Part shown: positions 1-11,700 of the stretch, piece after piece
Numbering within the stretch: the stretch's first letter is position 1
How the letters are laid out: the number at the start of each line of letters is the position of its first letter
Source of the DNA: Micropterus salmoides
Lineage: Eukaryota; Chordata; Actinopteri; Centrarchiformes; Centrarchidae
Assembly: GCF_014851395.1 (NCBI RefSeq)
Contig: NW_024041373.1
Coordinates: forward strand, 4,027,429-4,091,428
Reading direction: 5' to 3'
DNA: 64,000 nucleotides
Position numbers and translations under genes: made by a program
Notes under the pieces: generated by a model
Seen by the model: the letters and a program-made list of their open reading frames with translations, nothing else
What the model was told of the DNA's origin: nothing
Database searches by the model: none

Positions 1-294
1 TTATTTCCTGTTTTATTTTGTAATCATTGGTGTTTGGTGTTTTTGTCTAGCTTAGTTTCCTGTCTGCCTTGATTCCTCATATGTCTCACCTTCAATTCAC
101 TTCAATCTAATTTTATTTATATAGCGCCATATCACAACAACAGTTATCTCACAGCGCTTCTCATAAAAGAGCAGGTCTAGACCATACTCTGTGATGATAT
201 TTACAGAAACCCAACAGTTCCCACCAAGAGCAAGCACTAGGCGTCAGAGGCAAGGAAAAACTTCCTTTTAAGAGGCAGAAACCTCGAGCAGAAC
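1..294. repeat. Direct repeat copy 1 with inverted L2 3' end
   Basis: Positions 1-294 recur at 959-1252 with essentially one difference (ACTAGGC versus ACTCGGC). Within it, 91-294 is the minus-strand 3' end of an L2-like LINE, with the words TATATAGCGCC and TAAAAGAGCAGGTCTAGACC. The LINE part breaks off after GCAGAAC, while the second copy continues into more LINE sequence. This copy therefore looks like the duplicated end of the second one. Left context is cut by the window edge. Confidence 0.85.
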
Positions 295-958
295 AGTCTG
301 AGTAAGCTTAAGCTGGGGTTTATTACAACAAGTATGTAGTGAAAAATGGAATTTCAGGTTAATTTGTAATTTTTGTGCCTAATTAAAATGCATTTTATGG
401 CAGCTCTTCATGCACACAAGCCCTTCACAGTCATGCCATAATTATTTCACTACCAAAGGGAACAAAATGTTTTCTTGTGATTAACATTTTTTTTTTTTTA
501 TAAAAACACTACAGGCATGGTACAAGTTAAGGATGTACAGATTAGCTATGTTTGTTAGATTACACTACAAAGATGTTATGTTATACAATAAGGCACAATA
601 TGTTAAACCAAAAGAAAGTGGTTGTACTGCGTTGTGCAGTTTCTATCCCCCCAAAAATGGACCACACCATGTTCATGATTTGATATTAAAAGTTCACCTA
701 TTTCATTTTCGTATGGTGTTTAACTATTCATCAGGTTAAAGGGTAAAATTCAGAACTGTCAAGCACCTTTACAGTATTTCTAGTGAAACATTTTGTCATG
801 ATCTTGGTTTCAAGTGTGGTTTTTTCTATTTTGTTGATGCCCATTCCTGTTTTACTCTTTGCCTCTCTGTTCTTGTTTAGGTTTGATTAGCTGATTATTC
901 ATGTTCATGTTCTCTGTTGTATTTGGTTTTCACATATCCTTGTGTATTGTCAGTAGCT
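295..958. other. AT-rich spacer, no gene recognised
   Basis: This spacer separates the two copies of the 294-bp direct repeat. It has a T-run near 489-499. One small open frame at 533-739 (68 codons) has no recognisable domain or splice context, and I do not call it a gene. Confidence 0.5.
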
Positions 959-1048
959 TTATTTCCTGTTTTATTTTGTAATCATTGGTGTTTGGTGTTT
1001 TTGTCTAGCTTAGTTTCCTGTCTGCCTTGATTCCTCATATGTCTCACC

Positions 1049-1643
1049 TTCAATTCACTTCAATCTAATTTTATTTATATAGCGCCATATCACAACAACA
1101 GTTATCTCACAGCGCTTCTCATAAAAGAGCAGGTCTAGACCATACTCTGTGATGATATTTACAGAAACCCAACAGTTCCCACCAAGAGCAAGCACTCGGC
1201 GTCAGAGGCAAGGAAAAACTTCCTTTTAAGAGGCAGAAACCTCGAGCAGAACCATGGCTCAGGGTGGGCGGCCATCTGCCTCGACCGGTTGGGGGGGGGG
1301 AGGCAGCCTACACAATATCCACACAGAGGTACAGACAGTAAAGATGATGTTGCTATAGACTAAATGAAAAATGGTACAGATATTTATAGTAATGTTAATG
1401 ATAACAATCGTAATGTTAATGATTATAATAACAATAATAACAATAGGACTAGTAACAATAATTGTAGCAGAGTGTGTCGAGCAGGAACACGGGGGCAGCA
1501 GGTGACCCGCAACCACAGATCCAGACTCCACAGCTCCAGAACCAGAAACACCTGCAGGAAGTGATAGGAGGAGAGAGGAGAGGGACGAGAAAGCACAAGA
1601 CTACGGGAAAGGGGAGAAGTTGAGTTAGTAACATGCATTAATG
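1049..1643 (-). mobile_element. L2-clade LINE, 5'-truncated 3' end
   Basis: The same 3' region occurs in + orientation at 4091-4667, 37841-38740 and 46113-46870. Shared parts are the GTGATTTGGCGCTATAT end, the CCTCGAGCAGAACCATGGCTC segment (as read on +) and the CTGGATCTGTGGCTGCGGGT segment (as read on -). It is non-coding. Several apparent Leu/Ile-rich or Asn-rich open frames here are translations of the (ATT/AAT)n stretch near 1380-1450. A SINE fragment directly abuts its truncated end. Confidence 0.85.
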
Positions 1644-1788
1644 TAAATGCTCTGTATTTGTATAGTGCCTTTCTACTCTTTTTGACCACTGAAAGCGCTT
1701 TTACACTACATCTGCATTCACCATTCACACACATTCATTCACTGGCGGAACAGCCTCCAGGGACAATTCGGGGTTCAGTATCTTGCCA
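1644..1788 (-). mobile_element. tRNA-headed fish SINE, fragment
   Basis: It carries the CACTGAAAGCGCTTTTACACT and GGGGTTCAGTATCTTGCC words that are shared with the copies at 5844, 15972, 23211 and 56890. The tRNA-like head (on the minus strand) is missing here because the element stops at CTTGCC. Confidence 0.75.
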
Positions 1789-2589
1789 TTCAAACTACTT
1801 GCATGGGCCAATCACACATGCTGTATGAAGGCTATACTGTACAGGTCAAGTTTTCAAGTTGGGGGAGATTGTCATGTCACCTGTGAAGTGCTTAAGTGCA
1901 GGTCCATATCAGGCCCAATGAGAGGAAATTATGCTTTCACTGTGTGGCCTATATGGTATCATAGGATCCAGTGATCCTCCTTACTGCAGAGAGAGTTGTC
2001 CACCCCTCAGATATTTAGCAGTAGGCCTATTTCACATCTCAATAAGGTGTATAGTTCAGCAGCAGAAAATGCATGTCTGGGATCATCCCATCTTTTTTCC
2101 TGCATCAGAAGGCCAGAGATCAAATACGGTTTCATCACATGGGAATTGGCTTTTGAGGGTGCACTCCTCCTTACAAAGGGCCAACCCCTCCATGTCAGCT
2201 GTTTTGAGATTGTCCTCACTGCCACAAATCTCTGGAAATGTGTACATCAAAATAGGGTGATCTCCTATGGCACCATGGCTTGGCTTGATTCTTATGTTGT
2301 GCGAATTCCAAGTTATCACGACTTCATAGTTCATCCTTCATAAAAAACAGACATAACCTGAGGTTTCATTCATTATACAAGGTTGCAGATATGAGATATA
2401 CAGTATTTATGTTTCAATTGTTGGATGAATGGCAATTCATTTAAATATTTATAGGTTAAAAACTGTTATATAGCCTACCCTACTGTCATATTGTACACCG
2501 CAGTGTTCTCCAAGGTGCTGCAGCAAGAAGCTAAATCAGCTTAAGGGGAATTCTGTTGGCCTATGCATTTAACGGTTAGGTTATTGAAT
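1789..2589. other. No supported gene
   Basis: Overlapping small open frames on both strands between 1931 and 2343 are mutual shadows with no family resemblance that I recognise. No splice-flanked coding block or known repeat was identified. Confidence 0.4.
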
Positions 2590-2890
2590 GAGGAGAAGCA
2601 TGTTGACTTGGTTTTGGCATGTTTAAATCGGCGTCCATAGATGAAACTCCAGTCTCTTGCAAAACTATCTGTGTGATTTCCGCACAGAAAGACTTTCTGT
2701 GCCTCTGTCAGCACGCAATCGCTCCGGGCATCTTCAAAGCTCAAAGCTGGATGTGATGATAGTCTGCTATTATTTTTGGGTCATTATTTGTTTTGTAGGC
2801 TTCCATCCACACAATGTAGCGACTAAAACCATCAATACAACCACTGATGCAAATGCCGTATGGCTTTAGCTTGTCGTACGAATCCATATG
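2590..2890 (-). pseudogene. Integrase-like (rve/DDE) gene fragment
   Basis: Read on the minus strand, the piece starts with HMDSYDKLKPYG and continues through CIDGFSRYIVWMEAY. A frame change then leads to ERLRADRGTES, and another to DSFARDWSFIYGR. In integrase-core proteins common in fish and invertebrate genomes, the first block carries the first catalytic Asp and the RADRGTE block the second. The order and spacing fit that fold, but a piece between ADYHH and the second Asp block is missing. At least two frame changes make it non-functional. Its upstream (5') side is cut where a SINE begins at 2889. It is probably a transposon-derived gene relic; a retroelement integrase is the alternative. 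Family assignment is from memory of the motif pattern. Confidence 0.6.
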
Positions 2891-3166
2891 TGTGGAGTTT
2901 GCATGTTCTCCCCGTGTCTGCGTGGGTTCTCTCCGGGTGCTCTGGCTTCCTCCCACCATCCAAAAACATGCAGGCTAGGTTGATTGGTTATCCCTAAATT
3001 GTCCTTAGGTGTGGATGTGAGCGTGAGTGGTTGTTTGTCCATGTGTGGCCCTGCGATGGACTGGCGACCTGTCCAGGGTGTACCCCGCCTTTCGCCTGAT
3101 GTCAGCTGGGATTGGCTCCAGCCCCCCCGCGACCCTGTACACAGGATAAGCAGTTGACGATGGATA
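2889..3166 (+). mobile_element. tRNA-derived SINE, head missing
   Basis: This is the body of a very common fish SINE, containing GGAGTTTGCATGTTCTCCCC, CCAAAAACATGCAGG, GGACTGGCGACCTGTCCAGG and a GACGATGGATA tail. The promoter-bearing tRNA head is absent. Full and partial relatives on the opposite strand are at 29078-29457 and 36555-36689. Confidence 0.85.
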
Positions 3167-3192
3167 ATGCAGTAAGGCTGTCAGATAATCAG

Positions 3193-4058
3193 TCTGCACC
3201 AATTTATGGTGGAAATGTCATAGATTTTATAAAGGGAAGGGCGAAATTTAGTTGGCAGGTGACAATTAAGAATATAAAAATATAATAGAATGTAATGCAG
3301 TAATTATTTATTTTCTTTGGCCCACAACACAAGAAACAGCTCGAGTAGAAGGGGAGGGAATGGGTGCTGTAAGAGATGTGATTGGGCCAGCCCAATGTCA
3401 GTATAGGCCTGATGCTTTATGGGCCGATCGTTGGCCCATTTTTAACAGTTAGGCCAAAATAAATAAACAATATGACTTGTAGCCTACTTGATGAGACGAG
3501 CTCACTGCTCTGAAGAAAACCGAAACAGAAAACACTTTCACACGATTTCACACAAATGTTCACTTCAGCACCTCTGATAAAGTGCAGCTCACAGCCGTTT
3601 TAGAGGGAATGAAGCATCCTGGAGCAGAGGGACAGTCAAACAGAGCAAAGTGTCTCTGAGCAGGACACAGAGAACAAGATGTCTGTGTTGCGGACAGGTG
3701 TGTCATGATATTCTCTAACTACTTTGCGGCGACTGTTAACCGTTTGTGTAGCAAGGACACTGACTAGACACTGACCGACAACATTTATATTTAAATGTAT
3801 TGATTACAATTTTGCTAGGGACAATTCAGAAGTCGCGGACAAGCCCTAAAGCTGTGAGCAATGCTCTCTCTCTCTCCTCTTGTGCTGCCTCTAAAGGCTG
3901 AGTAACGGTGGGGGGTCACATTACGTGAACAAAATGTAGCAATATTATTGCGAGTAGCCTCCGCTCTTTGAAGACCTACCAGAGAGGCTGCATCATAAAG
4001 ATTATTGCATATTAATATAGAAAATATTTTTGTTGCTGTTGTTGAGTTACATTCTGGG
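3193..4058. repeat. Unclassified interspersed repeat, copy 1
   Basis: Nearly the same sequence recurs at 35202-35980, from TCTGCACCAATTTATGGTGG to GAGTTACATTCTGGG. This copy contains about 100 bp (around 3795-3897, including a TC run) that the other lacks. Related short pieces occur inverted near 32268-32345 and direct near 34860-34930. No transposase-like coding was found. It may be a non-autonomous DNA transposon; the ends are not proven. Confidence 0.75.
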
Positions 4059-4090
4059 CTACAGTCAAAACATCAGGTGACGCTGATGCT

Positions 4091-4667
4091 CTTTGATAAA
4101 ACTTATAGTTAGGGCTGGCTCAGGTGAGTCCTGAACCATCCCTTAGTTATGCTGCTATAGGCCTAGACTGCCGGGGGATTTCCCATGATGCACTGAGGTC
4201 CTCTCTCCTCTACTTTCTCTCCCTCTGTATGCAACCTCATCCCATTAATGTATGTTACTAACACAACTTCTCCCCTTTCCCGTAGTCTTGTGCTTTCTCG
4301 TCCCTCTCCTCTCTCCTCCTATCACTTCCTGCAGGTGTTTCTGGCTCTGGAGTTGTGGAGTCTGGATCTGTGGCTGCGGATCACCTGCTGCCCCCGTGTT
4401 CCTGCTCGACACCCTCTGCTGCAACGACTATTGTTACTAGTCCTATTGTTATTATTGTTATTATTATCATTAACACTACTGTAAATATCTGTACCATTTT
4501 TCATTTAGTCTATAGCAGCATCACCTTTACTGTCTGTACCTCTGTGTGTGTATATTGTGTAGGCTGCCTCCCTCCCCTCTTTCTCTCCCTCTCCTTCTCT
4601 CCCTCATCACAGAGTATGGTCTAGACCTGCTCTTTTATGAAAAGCGCTCAGAGATAACTGAATTGAG
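4091..4667 (+). mobile_element. L2-clade LINE 3' end with internal deletion
   Basis: It begins at the codons for the last residues of the L2 ORF (TTTGATAAAACTTATAGTTAG) and runs through the 3' UTR to GATAACTGAATTGA. Compared with 46113-46870 it lacks the stretch between the TCTCCCTC-rich part and ATCACAGAGTATGG. It directly precedes the I/Nimb-like LINE. Confidence 0.85.
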
Positions 4668-4682
4668 GGTCCGCCACATTGA

Positions 4683-7600
4683 GTGGCATCCGGCAGAGAT
4701 TCAGGAGGCATGATTATATGGTGTAAATCAGAACTGAGCCAGTCCATCACAGTTATTAAAAAAGAAGAAGCTTATATATGGTTGAAAATTAACAAACAGA
4801 TGATTTGTGCTGATCAACATGTCTACATGTGTGCCATCTATTTACCTCCATCAGAATCCCCCTACTACAACACAGATATTTTCTCTATTCTTGAGGAGGA
4901 AGTTAACCATTATAAAACCATGGGAAATGTATTACTCTGTGAGAACGCTCGAACAGGGGAAAGAGCTGCCACTATGAACACCCAGGGAGTCAAACATTTA
5001 CCTGGAAGCACCTGCTTCTCCCTCCCTGAACGTCCTGCTAGAAAGAGTTTTGACAAGCTTACTAATACATGCCATATGCAGCTTTTACAGCTCTACCGTA
5101 CGCTGGGTCTGTAGATAGTCAACGGCAGGCTACGAGGGGACTCTCTGGGTTGCTACACTTACAGCTCAGCTATTGGCAGTAGTTTATTTCATTACAGATC
5201 TAGATCCAATGTCTCTCAGAGCTTTCACAGTCTGCCCCCTCGCACCCCTCTCAGACCACAGCAAAATCACTATCTATCTGAAAAGGGCTCAGTCTAAGTC
5301 TGGGGCCCCTATTGCCTGTGAACTGTTTACTCACAGATGGACCCCAGACAGCATGGGGACGTACCAAAAGGCACTGGAAAATCAAAACATACATGATTTA
5401 ACTCATTTATTTCTAACTGAAACATTTCCCCAGAATAATTCTGGTGTAAATTCTGCTGTAGACAAAATCAATTCAATATTTCATCATTTGGCTTTATTGT
5501 CTAATTTGAAAGCCTCCAAACCAAAACCTCAACAAATGAACAGTAACAAATGGTTTGACACTGAATGCAAAAACCTAAGGAAAACTTTAAGGTAATTATC
5601 AAATGAAAAGCACAGGGACCCAGATAACCACAACATACGCTGTCAATATGAGGCCACTCTGAAACAACACAAGTACACCCTAAAAACTAAGAAAGAACAA
5701 CACAGCAAGAATCAGCTCTGTGAAACTGAGGAATCCTTAGAGTCCAACCAGTTCTGGGAGAAATGGAACAACCTAAACCAAACCCGGCAGGATAAATTGG
5801 CGATGCAAGATGGAAATACATGACATGATTAATCACTTTAAATGTAAAGGCTCCGTATTTGTATAGAGCCTTTCTAGTCTTTTCAACCACTCAAAGCGCT
5901 TTTACACTACATCTCCAGTCATACAATGAGCCTAAGTGCTCAAACAGAAACTAACGTTCATACACTGGCGGAACAGCCAGTGTATGAACAGCCAGGGGCA
6001 ATTCGGGGTTCAGTATCTTGCCCAAGGACACTTCGACATGCAACCAGGGGGAGCTGGGGATTGAACCGCCAACCTTCCAATTAAAAGTCAACCCACTCTA
6101 TCTCCTGAGCCACAGCCGCCTTTAGTGAATGATACAGCAATATTACCAAAAATTATGATCAGTACCAGATATTCACAAAATGGAAAACTCTGGAGGCGGT
6201 GATAAAAAAACAACCAAAACACTCTAGATTACCCGGTAACAGAACAAGAATTAACAGAAGTCATCCAGTCCCTGAAAGGAAAAAAGGCTTGTGGTATTGA
6301 TGGAATCCTCAACGAAATTATCAAATACTCAGACCATAAAATCAGATTGGCTATACTAAAACTATTCAATACTATTCTAGCAACTGGAACTATTCTAGCA
6401 ACTGGAACTTTTCCAGACATCTGGAACAAAGGTTTAACAACCCTAATTCATAAATCCGGAGATAAATATGACCCAAATATCTACAGAGGAAAAATATTCT
6501 GCAACATCATTAATAAACGACTTGTCAACTTTCTTGATGACCACAATATTCTGCATAAATGCCCAATTGTTTTTTTGCCAAATTGCCGCACAGCGGACCA
6601 TATATTTACCCTCCAGACTCTAATTGATCAAGAATTAAACATTAAGAAAAGAAAGGTATATGCCTGTTGTGTTGACTTCCAAAAAGCCTTTGATTCCATC
6701 TGGCATGAGGGCCTTTTCTATAGGCTACTTGAAAGTGGCATTGGAGGAAAAACATATGATTTGATTTACAGAACATGTACACAGAAAGTGAATGTGCCAT
6801 AAAGATTGGAAACAAACAAACAGCGTTCTTTTCCCAGGGCCGGGGAGTGAGGCAGGGATGCAATCTCATCCAATTCTCTTCAATCTATATATCAAAGAAT
6901 TAGCAAACCAATTAGAGAGTTCCACGACACTTGGCCTCCTCCTGAACGCCACAGAGATCAGAGGTCTGCTGTATGCAGATGACTTAGTGTTGCTCTCACC
7001 TACTAAAGAAGGTTTGCAGCAGCACCTTAATCTCCTGCAGAGATTCTGTCAGACCTGGGCCCTGACAGTAAACACAGCAAAGACTAAGATAATGATCTTT
7101 CAGAAACAATACAGAAATCAGGTTACACACAATTTCTATTTAGACACCACTAAATTACAACATACAAAAAACTACACTTACCTTGGCCTCAACATTACAT
7201 ACACAGGGAACTTCAACATGGCTGTGAAAGATCTGAGGGACAAAGCAAGGAGAGCTTTTGCTGAAAATCTTCCAATTTGTACTAGAACCAATAATTGTTT
7301 ATGTTAGCGAAATCTGGGGGCCAAAACTTAATAATGAATTTGACAAATGGGACAAAACAATGACAGAATGTTTCCATACTGAGTTCTGTAAGAGCATCCT
7401 GCAGGTGCAGAGTAAAACACCAAATAACCTGTGCAGAGCAAAGCTCGGCCAATACCCCCTCTTACTAATAATTCAGAAAAGATCAATTAAATTTTACAAT
7501 CACTTAAAATCAGTTAACCCCCAAACATACCATCACAAAGCCCTAACATACCAGGAGCTGAAACCAGAGAAGAGTCCCCTCAGCCAGCTGGTCCTGAGGC

Positions 7601-7722
7601 TCTCTGCAGTAACAAGTCCCTTTGTCCGCTTTGCAAACATTTCCCAAATATACCCCGAATATTATGGAACATCCAAAGTGACAGAACTGAATGAAAGAAT
7701 AAATAAATACATGGGGAAATAA
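4683..7722 (+). pseudogene. I/Nimb-like LINE ORF2 relic (endonuclease + RT)
   Basis: The relic encodes a non-LTR retrotransposon polyprotein broken by stops and frameshifts. The first part (about 4690-5290) resembles an AP-type endonuclease, with AIYLPPSESPYY, an ENARTGE remnant of the usual GD-N-ART motif (the GD is lost), and LSDHSKI near its end. A charged linker follows to 5820, then a SINE insertion. The reverse transcriptase runs from about 6130, with the palm motif FQKAFDSIWH near 6676, a frameshifted GVRQGC-like block near 6845, and the catalytic YADDLVLL near 6976. The thumb and C-terminal part run to 7722. The expected Cys/His-rich C-terminus with an LLGE-type end is not present here. 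A related LLGE-type 3' end lies at 14912-15406. I/Nimb assignment is by memory; another non-LTR clade is possible. It is not functional. Confidence 0.8.
5844..6120 (-). mobile_element. tRNA-headed SINE inserted in the LINE
   Basis: On the minus strand the head reads GGCGGCTGTGGCTCAGGAGA, an A-box-like start. A B-box-like region and the GTCCTTGGGCAAGATACTGAA body follow. It splits the LINE linker region from its RT, so it inserted after the LINE. Confidence 0.85.
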
Positions 7723-7905
7723 ATGTAAGAATGAATGAATGAATAAAAGAATAAATAAATCAATAAGGAAATATATCAAAGAAAGAATGAATGAATAAAA
7801 GAATAAATAAATAAATGGGGAAATATATCAAAGAAAGAAAGAATAAATAAATAAATGCAGAAATATATCAAAGAAAGAATAAAAGAATAAATACATACAT
7901 TTGCT
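7694..7905. repeat. AT-rich minisatellite at LINE end
   Basis: Imperfect tandem units contain GAATAAATAAATAAATGGGG, AAATATATCAAAGAAAGAA and TGAATGAATAAAAG. The array follows the last LINE codons directly. An inverted relative, with about 35 bp of the same LINE coding, occurs at 14760-14910 and 21945-22135. Confidence 0.8.
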
Positions 7906-8348
7906 TTTGCCTTTCCCCAAGAAGACCTATTGTCATTGCTTTTCCCTTAGAGACCTATGTGTATTGCTTTTTCCTTCCTCTTCCATAACTGTCAATCAAC
8001 GTGTTGTGGCCTGCCCAGGTCAAGTCAGGTCGAGCAGCCGATGACTGATTCAGTGTGGATATGCTGTCCCTGGAAGAGTGTTATGATTGGTAGAAAGTTT
8101 AGAAGGAGTTATGCTGCGTTCAAGACCGGTCGGAACTGGGATATTCCCCAGTTGAAACTTCCGACTTCCCATATCAAAGCGTTCCAGGTGCATGGTGGTG
8201 CATGACACCAAAAGTGAACGAAAACCATGGCTAACTGTGACAACGTGTACACACAGTTGCACCCTCAGCAGTGTTTTAGGTGTTAATTAAAAGGATGGCA
8301 GTTTAACTGCAACAACTTAATATAACATAAATAGCCTATAGTTACTAG
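7906..8348. other. No gene recognised
   Basis: This spacer lies between the minisatellite and the TTAA transposon end. Short open frames on both strands overlap each other and show no domain. Confidence 0.5.
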
Positions 8349-8700
8349 TTAAAGGTTCAGTGTGTAATATATCTGAGGATCTATTGACAGAAATGCAATA
8401 TAATATCCATAACTATGTTTTCAGTGGTGTATAAAGACCTTGCATAATGAACCCTTATGTTTTTATTACCTTAGAATGAGCTATTTATATCTACATACAC
8501 CGCGGGCACCCCCTGCTGTGGAGGTCAACATATTGTATCATCATGTTTCTACCGTAGCCTACAGCGAACAAACAGTGCTGCAGAGCGCGTTTCATCACTA
8601 CCTTGAAAGTGAAGCAACAGAAGAAGTAGCAGCAGAAGAAGTAGGAGCAAGAGCAAGAAGAAGTTGTACGTTTCTAACTACTAAGTAGTTGTAGAAGCTC
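8349..8700 (+). mobile_element. TTAA-bordered transposon left end
   Basis: The sequence TTAA at 8349-8352 is followed by AGGTTCAGTGTGTAA. I recognise this as the terminal sequence of a very common fish DNA transposon group that targets TTAA. The terminal part runs to about 8560, and the transposase gene's first exon follows. A matching inverted end (an ACACTGAACCT-like word) was looked for through about 17700 and not found, so the element's right border is unknown or lost. Confidence 0.65.
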
Positions 8701-8739
8701 TCCTTTATTAGTAGTGGAATTTTGGACAAATAGACGACC

Positions 8740-11700
8740 ACAGCTATTATTTAGCACAAGAGCCGACGGAGGGTGTATCTGCTTTGAAGAAGCGAAAGCA
8801 CGATGAAGCCAGACGGGAGCGACGCAGGCAGAAATCACAGGTAAACATCGATGTGGCTTTTCCTAGATGGAAGGGTCTAATGAGGGAAAAATGTTTTTAA
8901 AGCGACGCCGAAGTTGCCTGTTTTCTGATGGACAGGTAAGGTATTCCAACTTTAGCATTGCAAATGAAAACTGTTGTTTGATAATGTTAGCATTAGCCAG
9001 AAGCTAGCCATAGACACCGTGAGAAGTGACTTTTCCCTTGTCAGTGGTGTAAAATATGTAGTTGGATAGTTTCATGTGGTTCTTCTCCCTCGCTGTGTTA
9101 TGGCTTAGCTATGGGGATAAATGTGCTGGTTATGTTTGTGAGACAATCAGCTGATTAGTATTATTGACCGTAAAACAGTAAGTTAGCCTACAGCATAACA
9201 GCTCATTTTAGCCAGCTAAACTTTTACTACCCTGTTAGAAGAAATATGTAACGTTAGTTGGATTGTTATTTCGAAAGGTCGTTCTCCAGTGCTTCGGCTT
9301 CGTTTATTGAACAGAAATGTGTCTTTTGTGTTTGTGAGACAATCAGCTGATGATTACAATTAGCTAAAAAACTGTAACATTGCATGGAGCATGGTGGCTC
9401 AGATTAGCAAGCTAAATGTTTACTGCCCTGGAGGAAAACATTTATTTTTACTGCTAACAGCATTACGATAACAACATTGTGTGCTTATCAAGTGACTAAT
9501 TATGCTTATTGTCAGAATTTACATTAGAAACAACGTATTTGTTTGTATTGCTTCTACGGTGCATACAAAGGTTACCACAAGCTCAAATTATGGCACTCAG
9601 TACTTATTTGTGTTATATTATATTGTAGAGCACCCTTGATCCTCACCTGACTATGGCTTTGTAAACTGTACTGTAAAGACATTTTTACACACTCTTGGCT
9701 TACGTTTTCCATGTTGTCTGTCGGTGATCATACTTGCACTCGATGTGATAGTTTTTGGGATGTTCAATTTATTAGGCAAATTGAGCAAACCCTACCAAGA
9801 TGTAACACATTGTGGATTACAGTACAGTAATGTATTACAGTCATGTAGCACTTCATTTATTGAGGCTGCTGCTGTTTCTCCAGCTACGAGACAGGTCCTG
9901 CAACATCGACTCCCTTGAAGAGAAAACCTTTGCAAGCTCCAGCATTGTCTAGCATTGGTGCTTCTAGTGGAACAGACTGGTAAGTCATGCATAACAATAT
10001 ATAAATGTTGTCCTAATAGCTTTGATTAGAAACATGAACTTTATGATTAGTGTGTTTTATTTTTGGTCTGTGATATTATTGAGAACTTGTTTTTATCTGA
10101 AAGTTGTCATTATGTAAAGAATTGATTGGGAAGATGAAGCTTCATCTTACTCCCTTGAAAGAGATGATGGACAGAATGCTTTCAGCTCTGATGAAGAGGA
10201 TCTTCCACCGATTTCTATACAGTGTGTTATTTGTCAGTCTCAATTTGCAGTTGTTTTGTGGTGTTTGTTTACTACAGATTTTTGTACCTCAATAGAATGG
10301 GTGGAGCACTGAAGAAGGCACACTCTTATCGATGGACTTCCTTGCCTGCACATGAAGACGCTCCTGATGAGCCTTCTCCCTGTGATCATGACCCTGTTTT
10401 CCCAGAACTACAGAATGTCCTTTGTGAAGATGACATCATAGGTGTCAGAGCCTCCATAGTGTACGAGAACTGACAACTGGCTACATTTCTGATCCTGCCT
10501 GTGGATAAATGCACTGGCCTTCTGAGGACTTATGCGCCTTGCAACTCTGTTGCACCCTTTGAGATCAACATCACCACCAAGGGCGCAGCAGCTACTATCG
10601 AATGGGTAAGTCCAGACAATCACAGAATATCACAACTTTAAATTAGTATAAAAAAAATGTTGACAGGAATATGAAAATGAACACCTTCTTCTCCATTCAG
10701 GACACTTACTGCGTCAATAAATAAAGGACTTCTGGGAAGAGAGAAGGACAGAGATTCTTTGTCGCCTTCAAGGGAAAGATGTTGTTGTCCTAGGTGTGTA
10801 GTTGATACTGTATTATGTAACATAGCTATTGAATAGACTAAGCAATGACAGTATGGAAACAACTAATAACTGTTTTTCTGTTGAATTTTATTTTTAAAAA
10901 TTTCAACGGATGGCAGAAATGACTCTCCTGGTCACTGTGCACAATACTGCAGCAACACCACCATGGAAAATGACACCAAGGAGATCATTCATGTTGCCAC
11001 CATAGACAAGTGGCAAACATCATAGAACTCTGTCGTCTTGGAGAAGGAGGGTTTCATCCAGACTGGACAAGCTTACATCAGAAATAAAACTAGTGGAGAT
11101 CTGCACAGATGCTCATGCCCAGATTGGTGCCCTTATGAGTTAAGTATTCATGTGATATATTGTATGGATGCATGTGTATAACAGCAATAGAAATATTATA
11201 GTAACATGATATTATTTACCACTTCATAGACCCTGACAAAGGCAAATACAAGGCCCTTGGAATTCATCACAGTCTGGACATGTGGCATGGTGCGAAGAAC
11301 CTTGCCAAAAAAATAGCAGCAATAAGTGTAATAACTGGCTAATGTCGTGAAACAATTATTAACCATAAAGTTACTATTCTGTACATCAGGGTTATTGATG
11401 TGCAGTTGATGGATGACAGTATGGAAGTTTTCATTGCACTCAAAGACAACAGATTTTGTTAATCTCTTCTGCCAGAAGATGTGTTACTCATTCTAGACAT
11501 CTGGTGTAATCATTTAGTGTTTTCTTTTTTTGGGGGGGGGGGTGTTGAACATTTACACTTTCACCTCTACACACAAACTATAATTGAATGCCTGTATTTT
11601 ACAGTAATATTTGTTTTTCTCTTTTCAAGGCAGCAAAGATAAAAGGAGAGTCCATCCTCTTCAACTGGCTGAAGGACATAGTCAACCATTTTTCGGCGGT

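Noticed and set aside
1259..1734. Leu/Ile- and Asn-rich open frames in L2 3' UTRs (also 4248-4624, 38159-38447, 46247-46730)
   Set aside because: The same non-coding 3' UTR with an (ATT)n stretch recurs in four places, and the frames are by-products.
7543..7779. Phe/Ile/Leu-rich minus-strand frame resembling a membrane peptide (also frames at 14630-15007, 21818-22266)
   Set aside because: These are translations of (TTTATT/CATT)n minisatellite sequence.
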